From Capnocytophaga sp. (lineage in GTDB: Bacteria > Bacteroidota > Bacteroidia > Flavobacteriales > Flavobacteriaceae): a stretch of DNA of 33,714 nt. Positions within the stretch are counted from its first letter, which is position 1. Each line of letters starts with the position of its first letter. The DNA lies in assembly GCA_030530525.1 (NCBI GenBank), contig JAUMUT010000022.1, positions 619-34,332 of the forward strand. Reading direction: 5' to 3'. The notes below the pieces were generated by a model. It was not told the DNA's origin, did not search any database, and saw nothing but the letters and a program-made list of their open reading frames with translations. The position numbers and the translations under genes were made by a program. Of the stretch, positions 7,401 through 15,526 are shown one piece after another.

Positions 7401-10400
7401 TTTGCTCTTGTGTGATTTTATGGTCGTTTTGCAAAGAAGTATTTATAATAGTATCTGCTTTTTCAAACTGATATTTGAGTATTTTTTTACTAATATTTGG
7501 CTCATTTTGTATCGTATATTCTGATTTTTCTTTGGTTTCTTTCTTCTTAGTGTGTAATTGTACGATATTATCTGCCTTTTGTGCTATTTCTTCTAACTCT
7601 TCTTTGGTAAAAGTAGGCGTATTATTTAATTTTATCCTTAAATCTTGGTATTTTTCTATTTCTTTTAGAATAGATAATGATTTAAATTTAATATTTTCTA
7701 AGCTATTTAAAGCATTTTGTACTTTATCTTTGGTATTTACAAGTAATTCTTGCTTGTTTTTTTCTTCATTAGGAGTATTTTCAGGAAGTTCTGTTGTTTT
7801 TTCTGCATTTTTTGTACTTTCATTATGCTCTTTTAGCAAATCATCTAAGGTAAGTTGTATAACTTCTTGCGGATTAGCTGTTTTTATCGTATTTTTATGA
7901 TTTTCTAATCGAAAAAGAGCATCTTCTAATGAGCCTTTTACGTATTCTTCCTCTTTGCCAAAACGATTTTTTTTCATAATCGTATCTCCTAAGACATTAT
8001 TTGGGTTTTCTTTAAAGAAATTAGAAATATCTTGGTTTTGGGCTTGGCTATTTTTCTTTAAAATAATAATATCTGTACCTACATTGGTAGCCTTAAATGC
8101 TCCATTAGGCAAACGATAAGCCTCTGTAAGTTCAGCATTAGATAAGTTTTTTTGTCTGTTGAGCCAACCTGACGGAAGCACCATAGCAAGGGTTGCGCCC
8201 TCTTTCATCACATCAAGGGAGCGTTTTACAAAATAATCTTCGTACTTGGATAGCTTTGGCTCTTCGCCCAATCCAATATATTGCCCACGATGCGATCCAT
8301 ACGGCGGATTTCCGATGACTAAATCATAGTGGTTGGCTTCATATTCTTTTTTAAATCCGTTATCCGAAATGAACTCCGTTTCAAAGGAACGTAAATTAAT
8401 TGTAGCGTTTGGGTGTAAGATTTTAGCTATTTTGGCAGTAGTTTCATTAATTTCAAAGGCAGAAATAGTAGTTTTTATTCCTAAATTGGTAGTTGCGTGT
8501 AGGAAATTGCCTGTTCCTACACTTGGTTCTAAGATATTTACAGAAGATTTGCCTTTAAAATTATCTTGAATAAGATTTCGGACGGCATTTACCAATTTTT
8601 CATCGGTGTAATATTCATCTAATACGCCTCTTCCGTCTTTGGTAATACCTCCGCTTTTGTATTGATTGATTATTTCCTTAATTGTATTGGATAACCCATC
8701 TACACCAGTTTCTTCAATACCTTGCTTAATCTGAATGGTGTTGTCTTTATCTACAAAAGTCAGCAAATTAACCAATTTTTTTATTTGTTCATTGCTGACT
8801 TTGTTGCTTTTAGAGAGGTGAGCTACTTTGTTTACAAGGGTAATTCGTTCAAGTCCGCGTAAAGCTGTCGGGCTATTTCCTTCACTTCGGGGTTTGTCTC
8901 CGTTAGGAATATTTGGTTGAGAGCTTCCTCGTTCCCCTGTCTGTGTAGTTCGAATAACTCTTTCTTCTTGCGCCCTATCTCCTGTTGTCGGAGAGCTTCC
9001 TGTATCACTTCCTGAGGTAGTTCGGGTTCCGCTGGGCTGACTTCTATCTCCATCGCTTCCAACTCTTGGTAATATTTCTTGTTGTGTTCTAAGGTTTTCT
9101 CCCACTTGGGTTCTTCCTGTTCGTCCTCCCAAATCGCTCCGCTCTGCGCTTTCAAGTCCATTTCCAACATTGTTGCTGTCCATTGTTTGTCGGCTTGTGT
9201 TATTTCTTTCTTGTTGGGATTGGCTTGTTGGGTCAGTTTCTCGATGGTCTCGTTCAGGTGATTTTCCTCCCATTGGCTCAGGTGAGGATACTCGGCTGGA
9301 TTGATTTCTAACTTGTTCATTTTCTGCGCTTTTGTTGTAATTTTTTTCTGTAAAGATACGACTTTTTTCTGAAATAGAAATTAATTTATTGTTAAAATCA
9401 TAAAAATCGTAATAATTAAAAAGTTCTTTAATATCGTTAAAAGGAATGCCATTTACTCTGGATAAATACGGCGCATAATCATATTTTAAGCCAATAGAAT
9501 TTTCATTGAAATATTGGATAGTAAATTCATTTTGAGAGTCTTTATGAATGGCTTTCATTCCTTTTTGTAATACAATATCTTCTGAAATTTTATTTTTTTT
9601 ATTTTTTAAATAATCGTTTAAATCGTTATTTTCATTTTCAGAAATCCTATATTGTGCTCGCTGGTCTATGCTATTGGGTAAAGCGTTTTTTATCTTTTCG
9701 GTAGCCTCGTTGCCTGCTTTGTCTCCATCTAAAATTAGGTTTATTGTTCCTTGATAATTTTGGAATTGTTCAATAAATTTCCCTGTATTGGTAATAGAAT
9801 TAAGCACCACTAAGGAGCGGGTGTTTTTCCTGTTGTTTTCTTTACACAATTGCAAATAGGAAAGCATATCGGTCATTCCTTCAAACACAACTAATTCATT
9901 TTTAGTGCCTTGTATAAAAGTAATATCGCTATGCCCTACTTTGGCTTTATCATAGGGTTTATCCAAAAGGTTTTTCACTTCATACCCTCCCGATTGGTTT
10001 TTTAGCCCTATTCCAAAATAATTTTTCCCAGAGGTTTTATTGTGGTAGTGAACTTGTTGGGTGTATTGCTGTAGAATATCTTTAGAAATACCTCTATCTT
10101 CAAAATAGCTAATAAGTTTCTCATTATTAGGTACTATTGCCATAGTAAAGATATTCTTAGGTTCTGTGATGGAGGAAGAGGAAAGAGAAGAACTTTGTTG
10201 TAATTTTTCTTCTGCATCAGCTACATAGGATTTAGAAAAATCTTTTAGAAAATCAACGGCTTCCCGCCAATTTTTATTTTCCATTTCCATTACGGCTTTG
10301 ATAATCCTCCCTCCATTTCCTGCTTTGAAATCATAATATTTTTCATTAGTAACAGAGAATTTATTAGCATCGGTAAGGAAATAATAGTCGTGTCCTGTTT

Positions 10401-10500
10401 TTTTATGAAAACGTACTTTTCCTCTGCGTTCTAAGTCTTGAAAATAATCTAAAACAGAAACGCTATTGCTTAATTTTTCTATTTCTTCGGGTGTCATCAT
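4408..10500 (-). CDS. Giant primase-like / N6-DNA methylase / SNF2-type helicase fusion
   Basis: A 2030-residue DNA-processing protein. Order seen: an N-terminal CHC2-like fold without the zinc Cys set (about 1-95); a Toprim domain (about 110-290) with the catalytic Glu in VVFEGMTDM near 207 and LILDGDKAG near 260; a Ser/Arg/Gly/Thr-rich disordered linker (about 394-557); an N6-adenine methylase with LEPSVGTGNF near 655 and NPPYG near 730; a coiled linker (about 880-1150); and an SF2/SNF2-like helicase with HEVGFGKT near 1293, DEVH near 1443, LLSATPF near 1500 and EGRMWRQGN near 1772. The tail is coiled and basic. Methylase-helicase giants of this kind are typical of Bacteroidetes plasmids and conjugative elements, with presumed roles in replication, establishment or antirestriction. 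No nuclease domain is visible. It ends a leftward block, one base after a lipoprotein gene. Confidence 0.9.
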   Translation of the reverse strand: MMTPEEIEKLSNSVSVLDYFQDLERRGKVRFHKKTGHDYYFLTDANKFSVTNEKYYDFKAGNGGRIIKAVMEMENKNWREAVDFLKDFSKSYVADAEEKLQQSSSLSSSSITEPKNIFTMAIVPNNEKLISYFEDRGISKDILQQYTQQVHYHNKTSGKNYFGIGLKNQSGGYEVKNLLDKPYDKAKVGHSDITFIQGTKNELVVFEGMTDMLSYLQLCKENNRKNTRSLVVLNSITNTGKFIEQFQNYQGTINLILDGDKAGNEATEKIKNALPNSIDQRAQYRISENENNDLNDYLKNKKNKISEDIVLQKGMKAIHKDSQNEFTIQYFNENSIGLKYDYAPYLSRVNGIPFNDIKELFNYYDFYDFNNKLISISEKSRIFTEKNYNKSAENEQVRNQSSRVSSPEPMGGKSPERDHRETDPTSQSQQERNNTSRQTMDSNNVGNGLESAERSDLGGRTGRTQVGENLRTQQEILPRVGSDGDRSQPSGTRTTSGSDTGSSPTTGDRAQEERVIRTTQTGERGSSQPNIPNGDKPRSEGNSPTALRGLERITLVNKVAHLSKSNKVSNEQIKKLVNLLTFVDKDNTIQIKQGIEETGVDGLSNTIKEIINQYKSGGITKDGRGVLDEYYTDEKLVNAVRNLIQDNFKGKSSVNILEPSVGTGNFLHATTNLGIKTTISAFEINETTAKIAKILHPNATINLRSFETEFISDNGFKKEYEANHYDLVIGNPPYGSHRGQYIGLGEEPKLSKYEDYFVKRSLDVMKEGATLAMVLPSGWLNRQKNLSNAELTEAYRLPNGAFKATNVGTDIIILKKNSQAQNQDISNFFKENPNNVLGDTIMKKNRFGKEEEYVKGSLEDALFRLENHKNTIKTANPQEVIQLTLDDLLKEHNESTKNAEKTTELPENTPNEEKNKQELLVNTKDKVQNALNSLENIKFKSLSILKEIEKYQDLRIKLNNTPTFTKEELEEIAQKADNIVQLHTKKKETKEKSEYTIQNEPNISKKILKYQFEKADTIINTSLQNDHKITQEQINAFAHTHYDGKMYFTDSEDLNKSIEKYSNIYKGDKIHDFYYAEGDIYEKLAQLDIDFKGKLDDEKQKAQYEKQKALLESVLPPKKQLEDIVISPNHEFVHNFSLGEKEKEVYNNRLGVYVKEMVEHSLADMFKEFVYKLPSKALEPSSSWEVNRFVDNEMVTGSDKERNALIRERRKEVANNLFNKFLQEELTPELKERFVNEFNRKYNNIHIPDYSQFPLFSKINQNFKGKPLQLTEVQKAGIGRLTTKGVGLLAHEVGFGKTLSGVLSMHEAMERGNAKRPLIVVPNDNILKQWVETIYETIPNAKVNVLGNLGKDYDLSKFDNKDGEITLVTYEGFNNIGFSKAITNQLAEKFSYINDRDINGLDSPSQREIEKDIANRGKIEGKMKRGKVYDWEDFDFDHLTFDEVHNANHIVDKVRLEDKRFASDFRSQNQRASKLGLNTWVASQYIQDKYNGRNVTLLSATPFTNKPLEYYSILSLIANERLEKSGYFNVNNFFETFMEADNDMEIDAKGDVKFKTNVRRFKNNALFQQLLSEFIDIKGEEDNPNLVRPNRINKEYKIEQNDLTKIMYAKLDFLLDETKDGGILTHILNARKIAISPYLYDEYDGEKPTAKEFVENSPKLKTTMDLIRQNKADKPEAGQIIYSELGVSEFPKLKEYLVNEVGYKENEVGIITGATSKAQRLEIQEKFNEGKIKIVIGSEAIQEGMNLQENTSDMYLLTLPYNFSSLRQIEGRMWRQGNKWENVHMNYMLTNDSIDVFMLQKLQTKQSRYMEAMKKGASVVDVSDVDTQEMKTAIITNPETRAKIEIELQKKKLENEKTRHIADLGFISRKYEDYNEALALYLTTKKSYEGIKEWAEKDDYWKSRLPYSEKEVENAKKKLDNVAEKLAQKGVNALEFKNQQERTQAIIDDLEKHIKEELPVIEKNLIEQYKTEKEERLKNSTPDFVSQRAQENKTFYKLRPKEDKKAVEVAENKTLQDVAQEEKKSFARKR
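8832..9320 (-). CDS. Overlapping reading frame nested in the linker of the giant fusion
   Basis: A 162-residue frame on the same strand as the fusion, shifted +1, covering fusion residues about 394-557. The nested protein has ordinary globular composition: Glu/Lys/Leu/Gln helices with Trp at several positions and a Pro-His-Leu-Ser-Gln-Trp motif near the start. The fusion itself is a low-complexity Ser/Arg/Gly/Thr/Gln linker there. My counts give 29/60 GC at 8881-8940 and 32/60 at 9001-9060 against 17/60 at 7501-7560, as expected when two frames are constrained. The ATG is preceded by an A-rich stretch without a Shine-Dalgarno, which is common in Bacteroidetes. The product is unrecognised. Alternatives are a chance open frame or a relic of an ancestral frame. 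Confidence 0.55.
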   Translation of the reverse strand: MNKLEINPAEYPHLSQWEENHLNETIEKLTQQANPNKKEITQADKQWTATMLEMDLKAQSGAIWEDEQEEPKWEKTLEHNKKYYQELEAMEIEVSPAEPELPQEVIQEALRQQEIGRKKKELFELHRQGNEEALNQIFLTETNPEVKEIARQLYADLNELPL

Positions 10501-10501
10501 A

Positions 10502-11179
10502 TTATTTATTTGTTCGTTTTTTTATAAATTCGTTAAATTCAAAGATATTTTTTGCTTCTTCGTCCCATTCTTTACGAGGGAAGAGCTGAATAGAGACAAA
10601 TCGGTCTAACTTTATATCATAGAAGTCCATTCTTTCTATTCGTCCGTTATATTTTTTTGCTTCTTTTGGATAAATAGCATAAGGCAAAATAGTGTCTGTT
10701 GGGTGAATGTAAAACGTTGTGTATGTGCTATCTATAAAATTATTGATAAAGAAACGTTTGTATTTTTTGCCAAAAAGTAACGTATCTTGCATATCGTGTC
10801 TGTTACTAAAATTGGGCATTTTTTCTTCGGAAAATAAAGAACCTCCTTCTTTTTTATAAACGGAAAAAGGGTTTTTATCTTTCAGAAAAGCATATTGAAA
10901 TTGAGCGGACTCTTCCTCATTTATTTCAAAAGCAAGTGTATCTTTGATAAAAAATATTTTTTCTATAAATTCAGGATATTCCACATTTGGAACAAGCTCA
11001 ATAATGGTGTCGTTTTTATAATTAATTTTAGATAAAACTACGCTCTTCATATCGTCTAAGCCTTTGGAAACATTGAAGTAAATATTAGTTACAATGTCTA
11101 TTCTTCCTTGTTCGGATTTTATGGGCTTACTGCAAGAAATAGCTATTATTGCAGAAAAAAGACAAAGGAATTTTTTCAT
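10502..11179 (-). CDS. Hypothetical lipoprotein in the DNA-processing block
   Basis: A 225-residue protein with a signal peptide and lipobox (lipidated Cys at about residue 16, followed by Ser-Lys-Pro). The mature part is strand-rich with many aromatic and charged residues and no recognised domain. The fusion gene begins one base after its stop, so the two are co-translated or at least co-transcribed. Lipoproteins within transfer operons sometimes act in entry or surface exclusion or in pore assembly; that is only a suggestion here. A weak hairpin (11222-11250) lies between it and the gene upstream. Confidence 0.7.
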   Translation of the reverse strand: MKKFLCLFSAIIAISCSKPIKSEQGRIDIVTNIYFNVSKGLDDMKSVVLSKINYKNDTIIELVPNVEYPEFIEKIFFIKDTLAFEINEEESAQFQYAFLKDKNPFSVYKKEGGSLFSEEKMPNFSNRHDMQDTLLFGKKYKRFFINNFIDSTYTTFYIHPTDTILPYAIYPKEAKKYNGRIERMDFYDIKLDRFVSIQLFPRKEWDEEAKNIFEFNEFIKKRTNK

Positions 11180-11221
11180 AAATAAGGTTCGTTATAGTAA
11201 AAAAATGGTAGTGGTGGTAAA

Positions 11222-11250
11222 ACTCTGCTAACTTTATAAGCTAACAGAGT
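11222..11250 (-). terminator. Weak hairpin between DUF3945-like gene and lipoprotein gene
   Basis: ACTCTG pairs with CAGAGT across an imperfectly paired 17-base interior that is itself partly self-complementary (TAGCTT/AAGTTA). On the - strand it is followed by only four T. It lies in the 143-base gap 11180-11322, where I found no TAnnTTTG box on the - strand. It may be an attenuator or a processing site. Confidence 0.35.
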
Positions 11251-11322
11251 AATACACCGCTGTTAAAATAAAATGAAATAAAAAATGTTAATGTATCCCT
11301 AAGGATAGGAAAAAAATAAAAA

Positions 11323-12363
11323 CTACATTTTTACTTGATGTTGCTGATTTTGAGCTACATCATTCTTTTGAGTATTTTCTAAATTTGTACTTTTTGCAGG
11401 TCTATTTACATTCAATCGGTTCATAGCACTATCGTACAAATTAAGAGCTTTGTATTGCGGATTGAGTACGGCAAATCCTTTGATTTGTTTCTTTTCGTAA
11501 ATAAAATTCACTTCGGTAATATTGCCTTTTTCCAAATGTTTTTGAGTGCGTTCTCGCTGGGTATCATCCTCAAAAACTAAATCGGATTTTTGCATAATAG
11601 CTTCCACATCTACTCCGTATTCTTTATTGTACCGCTCATATATGTAATTGTTATGCTCGGTTTTTTCTTCTTTGAGTTTGATAAAACTTTCTGTTCTGAA
11701 TAGTTCGCCTGTTTCTTTATCTACTCTATCGTGTTCTATTTTTACAGAACGTCCTTCCAATAAATTAATAGCTTCTTTGGCTGTGATGCTATCTTTATTA
11801 ACCCTAAAAGATTGGGAACGTTCTTCTCCATTCTTGGTCGTAAGGTTAGCACGATAGGAATTTAGGAAAATATTTCCTTGATCGCTTTTTTTGATAAGCA
11901 AATCAAAATTAATACTATTCCCTTTCATAAGTCTATTAGCATTGTCATAATTCACTCGTACATTAGTTTCCTTTTCAGGAGAAATTACGGCATTTTCTAA
12001 GGCTTTGTGAAGTTCAGGACTTTCCCCTAAACCAAGATATTTCACTTGATTTTTAAGGTAATTTAACTGTGTGAATTGTTTTTCAGAGAGTTCTGGGGTA
12101 TTAGTAACATCGGTTATTGTTCCCTCTTTAATACCACTATCTACCATTTTTTTACTCCAATTAAATTCTGTATCCCCTACATTTACCCCCACAGGCTTCA
12201 TAAATAACTCATCACTACCATCTCGGTGGGCATTTTTGTCTATTCTAACTACTTCTAATACAGAATTATTCTCTTTGAGTTGGAATTTTTGTCCTACTTT
12301 GATTTCTAAATCATTTGTTTGATTTTGATTCTGTTGTTCTACTTTTTGTTCTGCTGTTTCCAT
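11323..12363 (-). CDS. DUF3945-like mobile-element protein
   Basis: A 346-residue soluble protein. The N-terminus (about 1-20) is Gln-rich, followed by a small beta domain (about 22-75). Two units of the kind seen in DUF3945 proteins come later. Each has a helix with Leu-x-x-Gly and a following strand block: about residues 135-180 (ANRLMKG) and 193-235 (AINLLEGRSVKIEHDRVD). A C-terminal unit near 280-325 has KGFAVLNP and LYDSAMNRLNV. DUF3945 proteins accompany topoisomerase and methylase-helicase genes in Bacteroidetes conjugative elements, which is the context here. The molecular role is unknown, and the family call is from motif memory rather than a search. Confidence 0.6.
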   Translation of the reverse strand: METAEQKVEQQNQNQTNDLEIKVGQKFQLKENNSVLEVVRIDKNAHRDGSDELFMKPVGVNVGDTEFNWSKKMVDSGIKEGTITDVTNTPELSEKQFTQLNYLKNQVKYLGLGESPELHKALENAVISPEKETNVRVNYDNANRLMKGNSINFDLLIKKSDQGNIFLNSYRANLTTKNGEERSQSFRVNKDSITAKEAINLLEGRSVKIEHDRVDKETGELFRTESFIKLKEEKTEHNNYIYERYNKEYGVDVEAIMQKSDLVFEDDTQRERTQKHLEKGNITEVNFIYEKKQIKGFAVLNPQYKALNLYDSAMNRLNVNRPAKSTNLENTQKNDVAQNQQHQVKM

Positions 12364-12432
12364 TTGTTTTATCGTGTTAAAAAAGTTATTAATTTTGTTT
12401 TCTAAATTTTCTTTTTCGTCCTTTTTTTGATG

Positions 12433-13128
12433 TTATCTTCTAAATCCTCGTTTGCGTTGTTGTTCTTGCTCTTCGGCTTGTTCTTCTCGGTGGCGATTAG
12501 CATCTTGATAGAGATCATCATCATTGACATCTAATCGGAGTTTGGACTGCTGTTGCTTTTGCGATTGGCTTTCGTTAGGGCTAGCATCATCAATCGTACT
12601 AATGGTTTTAGAAACGATGTTCAGATTATTAGTGATTTCCTTGCCTATTTCAGGGAACTTGTCTATTTTATCCTGCAAAAATCCTTTGAGTTTGAGTAGC
12701 TCGTTCTTGAAGCGATTGCTTTCCAAAATATCTTTTTTTTCTGCAACAATAAGGGCTATTTTTTCGGTATCTTTGAGTAAATCTAACTCTGTTACTCGCT
12801 TGGTTTGATGGTCATAAATAAAGGCTTTCTTTTCTACGTCCAAAGGATTTTTTTGTTGCTGTGGAGATATTTCACTATACACAATTTCTTTTTCGCTTTG
12901 CCTAAGAATATCCTCAATACTTTTATCTCGTTGCAAGATATTAACTTTTAATTGCGTATTGTTGTTGGTTAGTTGGAAAATTACTCGATCTTTTCCGTTA
13001 TCTGCTATAAGTGCGTGTCCGTTTAGGAAGTTTTCAATATCTTTTTCGGATAATTTTTTGGAAAAAGTATTATCTTCTTTTAAAATTCCGTACTCTTTAA
13101 GGTCATTTGTTGGTAGGTTTGTATCCAT
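12433..13128 (-). CDS. Hypothetical protein with DUF4099-like N-terminus
   Basis: A 231-residue protein. The first 50 residues (DLKEYGILKED, then a LSEKDIENFLNGH block) look like the short N-terminal module found in DUF4099/DUF3945-type proteins of Bacteroidetes elements. A helical middle (about 110-175) follows, then a Gln/Ser-rich linker and a tail of Arg/Glu/Gln ending in five basic or aromatic residues. There are no membrane segments. It lies five bases downstream of topoisomerase III and 69 bases before the DUF3945-like gene. It probably assists the topoisomerase or fusion protein, by context only. Confidence 0.55.
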   Translation of the reverse strand: MDTNLPTNDLKEYGILKEDNTFSKKLSEKDIENFLNGHALIADNGKDRVIFQLTNNNTQLKVNILQRDKSIEDILRQSEKEIVYSEISPQQQKNPLDVEKKAFIYDHQTKRVTELDLLKDTEKIALIVAEKKDILESNRFKNELLKLKGFLQDKIDKFPEIGKEITNNLNIVSKTISTIDDASPNESQSQKQQQSKLRLDVNDDDLYQDANRHREEQAEEQEQQRKRGFRR

Positions 13129-13133
13129 ATTTT

Positions 13134-15278
13134 TTATTTTTTATTGTTTTTATACTCAAAATTCACTTTCCCTTCTTTGTCAATAACTAAATAGGCTTCA
13201 AAGTCGCTTCCTGTTTTGCTCTTAAAGCCTTTGATAAGGCTGGTTTTTCCTTTACTTAATAAATCTTCTATATTTTTAGGAGTTAGTTTTTTCCCTGATC
13301 TTTCTCTATATATTTTGTAAGTACAACCTTCTTTCCAACGATCGCAGTTATAGTCAAACTTGCCATCTACTATCTGTCCTTTTTTGCAAATAGGACAAGT
13401 ACCTAAGCCTTTGTTTCCTTTACTTGAAGAGGCTGTAAGAGTGGTTTCTATCGCAAAAATATCCTGCACTATCCCTTTCACATATTCCAATAGATTATCA
13501 TAAAAATGATTTAGGGAGAGTTCACCACTTGCCACTTGTTTAAGGCTATATTCTAAGCGGGCTGTTTGCGCTACATTCACCACCTGCAAATCTTTTATCG
13601 CTTGATAGAATTGTAATCCCAACTCGGTAGGAATATATTTGTTCTTTTCAAAAGCAATGTATTTACGTTGTTTTACTAATAATTCTATTTGGTTCGGGCG
13701 TGTGCCTTTTGTACCTATTTCCAAGCCTTTAAAGTCTATTTTATCTTGTAATTCAGCATATACTTCGGGGTTTTGTTCTTGTAGAAATTTACCCAAATTA
13801 CATAAGTCTTTGGTAAGCGTGGCAGGTGTATATATTGCAGGAGGTTTGCTTTCTATTTCCTTAAAGTTATTCTTTTCTATATTTATCCTATCTCCTTGAT
13901 TATAAGGTAGATTTAACACAAGTATTTCCTCTTCTTCGGTATCTTCGTCTTCGCTGGTACTTTTCCCCTTTGGGCTGTATTGTTTCCAACCTAATTGAAG
14001 GAGTTTATTCGTATTCGTTTTAAAAGGAATCGTTTGATTTTCAAATTGATGCACTCCCTTTTCATACGTCGCTGGCAAAGAAAAACTCTCCAAACAACGA
14101 TATAAAATTAGCTCATAAATACGTCTGTCCTGTTCGGAAAGACTCTCTATGCCGTTGGTTTGTCCTGTGGGAACTAAGGCATCGTGCGAGCCTGTTATTT
14201 TTGCTCCATTTACAGAAGCGGGCGTTTGTTCTGGAAATGAAAAATCATTTACATTCAAATACTTATCTACTAAATTCAAAAGGAAACCTTTAATTTTATT
14301 ATATCCTTCTTCGGTAATATAAGCGTCTTCCGTACGAGGATAAGAAGTTAGCTTCTTTTCATATAAACTTTGCGCTGAGGCTAACACTTCGGCAGGCGTA
14401 TATTTATAGAGTTTATTGGCTACAATGGTAAGGCTGTCTAAGGTATGGAGCAATGGTGGATTTTGCTTTTCTGTTTTCTTTTGGAAAGACATAAAGGTAT
14501 GAGCGGGCGCAAGGCTATTTAATAGTTGTTCGGCTTGGGCTTTGCTTTCATAAATAGGGCTTTCCGCTGTATAAGCTATTCCGTTAAAAGAATGGATAGT
14601 AAGGAGCTTATAGGTATAGTTTTTTTGATGATTTTTATTTTTTAAATATCTATCACATACTATTTTAAGAATAGCGGTTTGCACTCTTCCAATAGTGAGT
14701 TTGTTGCCATTTCCTATTTGTAAAGTAGCGGATTGGGTGGCATTTGTCCCGATGAGCCAATCGGCAATAGCACGAGCATAGGTACTTTTAGAGAGGTTTT
14801 CTAAAAATGGGTCGCCTTGACTATATTTGGGCTGAGCAAAGGCTTTTTTAATTTCACTATCGTCTAAGGCGGAAAGCCATATTCTCTTATAAGGTAGCTT
14901 ACAATTGAAATAGTTATAGATGTAACGAAAGATGAGTTCGCCCTCTCGGTCGGAGTCTGTGGCTACATAAATCATTCCTATATTAGGATTTTTGAAAAGC
15001 GTGGCTAACTTTTTCAAATGAGCTTGTCTGCCCTCATCTCCTCGCTTGGGTTCATAAACGTAATCGTTAAAGGCTGGTAATAAGGGCAAATGGTTTTTAC
15101 TCCAACTTTTATCGGAGTGATAGGCTGTATCTTCGGCTAATTCTATTAGGTGTCCGAGTGCGCAAGAGGCGATGTATTTATCGCTTTCGTAAAAATCACC
15201 CTTTTGGGTAAAGCCTCCCAATACTCTTACATACTCACGGAGTTGAGAGGGTTTTTCGGCTAAGATTAGGGTTTTCAT
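13134..15278 (-). CDS. topB: DNA topoisomerase III (type IA)
   Basis: A 714-residue type IA topoisomerase that passes and relaxes single DNA strands through a transient 5'-phosphotyrosine. The N-terminal Toprim domain begins LILAEKPSQ and carries the metal-binding DSDREGE near residue 107. The active-site Tyr lies in LTSYPRTE near residue 312. A C-terminal CPIC...C...C zinc-ribbon-like region (about 630-665) should bind DNA. Length and motif order match plasmid-borne TopB enzymes. It overlaps the small membrane-protein gene upstream by four bases (ATGA). Element-encoded TopB is common in conjugative elements and probably resolves transferred or replicating DNA. Confidence 0.95.
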   Translation of the reverse strand: MKTLILAEKPSQLREYVRVLGGFTQKGDFYESDKYIASCALGHLIELAEDTAYHSDKSWSKNHLPLLPAFNDYVYEPKRGDEGRQAHLKKLATLFKNPNIGMIYVATDSDREGELIFRYIYNYFNCKLPYKRIWLSALDDSEIKKAFAQPKYSQGDPFLENLSKSTYARAIADWLIGTNATQSATLQIGNGNKLTIGRVQTAILKIVCDRYLKNKNHQKNYTYKLLTIHSFNGIAYTAESPIYESKAQAEQLLNSLAPAHTFMSFQKKTEKQNPPLLHTLDSLTIVANKLYKYTPAEVLASAQSLYEKKLTSYPRTEDAYITEEGYNKIKGFLLNLVDKYLNVNDFSFPEQTPASVNGAKITGSHDALVPTGQTNGIESLSEQDRRIYELILYRCLESFSLPATYEKGVHQFENQTIPFKTNTNKLLQLGWKQYSPKGKSTSEDEDTEEEEILVLNLPYNQGDRINIEKNNFKEIESKPPAIYTPATLTKDLCNLGKFLQEQNPEVYAELQDKIDFKGLEIGTKGTRPNQIELLVKQRKYIAFEKNKYIPTELGLQFYQAIKDLQVVNVAQTARLEYSLKQVASGELSLNHFYDNLLEYVKGIVQDIFAIETTLTASSSKGNKGLGTCPICKKGQIVDGKFDYNCDRWKEGCTYKIYRERSGKKLTPKNIEDLLSKGKTSLIKGFKSKTGSDFEAYLVIDKEGKVNFEYKNNKK

Positions 15279-15526
15279 AAGGTGTTTTTATTGTTGTAAT
15301 TATTCTTTTTATTATTCATTTTCTTGGATTTTTCAAAAGCATTTTCATACATTTCATTAAAACGATGTTTTTTTGAGCTAATTTCTTCCAAATTATAGAA
15401 TATCCTGTGATTAGTCTCTTCTATATGCTTATATTTTTCGTTTAAACTCTTCAATCTTTCATTTATTAATATAAAAATGATAAAATTAAAGAGAGATGTG
15501 GTAACAATTAGGTAAAATTCGTTCAT
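15275..15526 (-). CDS. Small membrane-anchored coiled-coil protein
   Basis: An 83-residue protein with an N-terminal hydrophobic segment (about residues 4-21) and a charged coil (about 25-70), ending in a Lys/Asn-rich tail. Both junctions are ATGA overlaps: with the M23 peptidase upstream and topB downstream. This argues for real translation and coupling. Function unknown. A scaffold or partner of the peptidase would fit the position. Confidence 0.6.
   Translation of the reverse strand: MNEFYLIVTTSLFNFIIFILINERLKSLNEKYKHIEETNHRIFYNLEEISSKKHRFNEMYENAFEKSKKMNNKKNNYNNKNTL

Noticed and set aside
7475-7900. 141-residue + strand frame opposite the giant fusion
   Set aside because: Phe/Ser/Cys/Leu-rich composition typical of the antisense of Lys/Glu-rich coding sequence; no promoter box.
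11251-11322. Short TATCC/GGATA inverted repeat as a terminator or regulator
   Set aside because: Only five base pairs in an A/T-rich gap, no adjacent T-run in the right place on the - strand; chance is sufficient.
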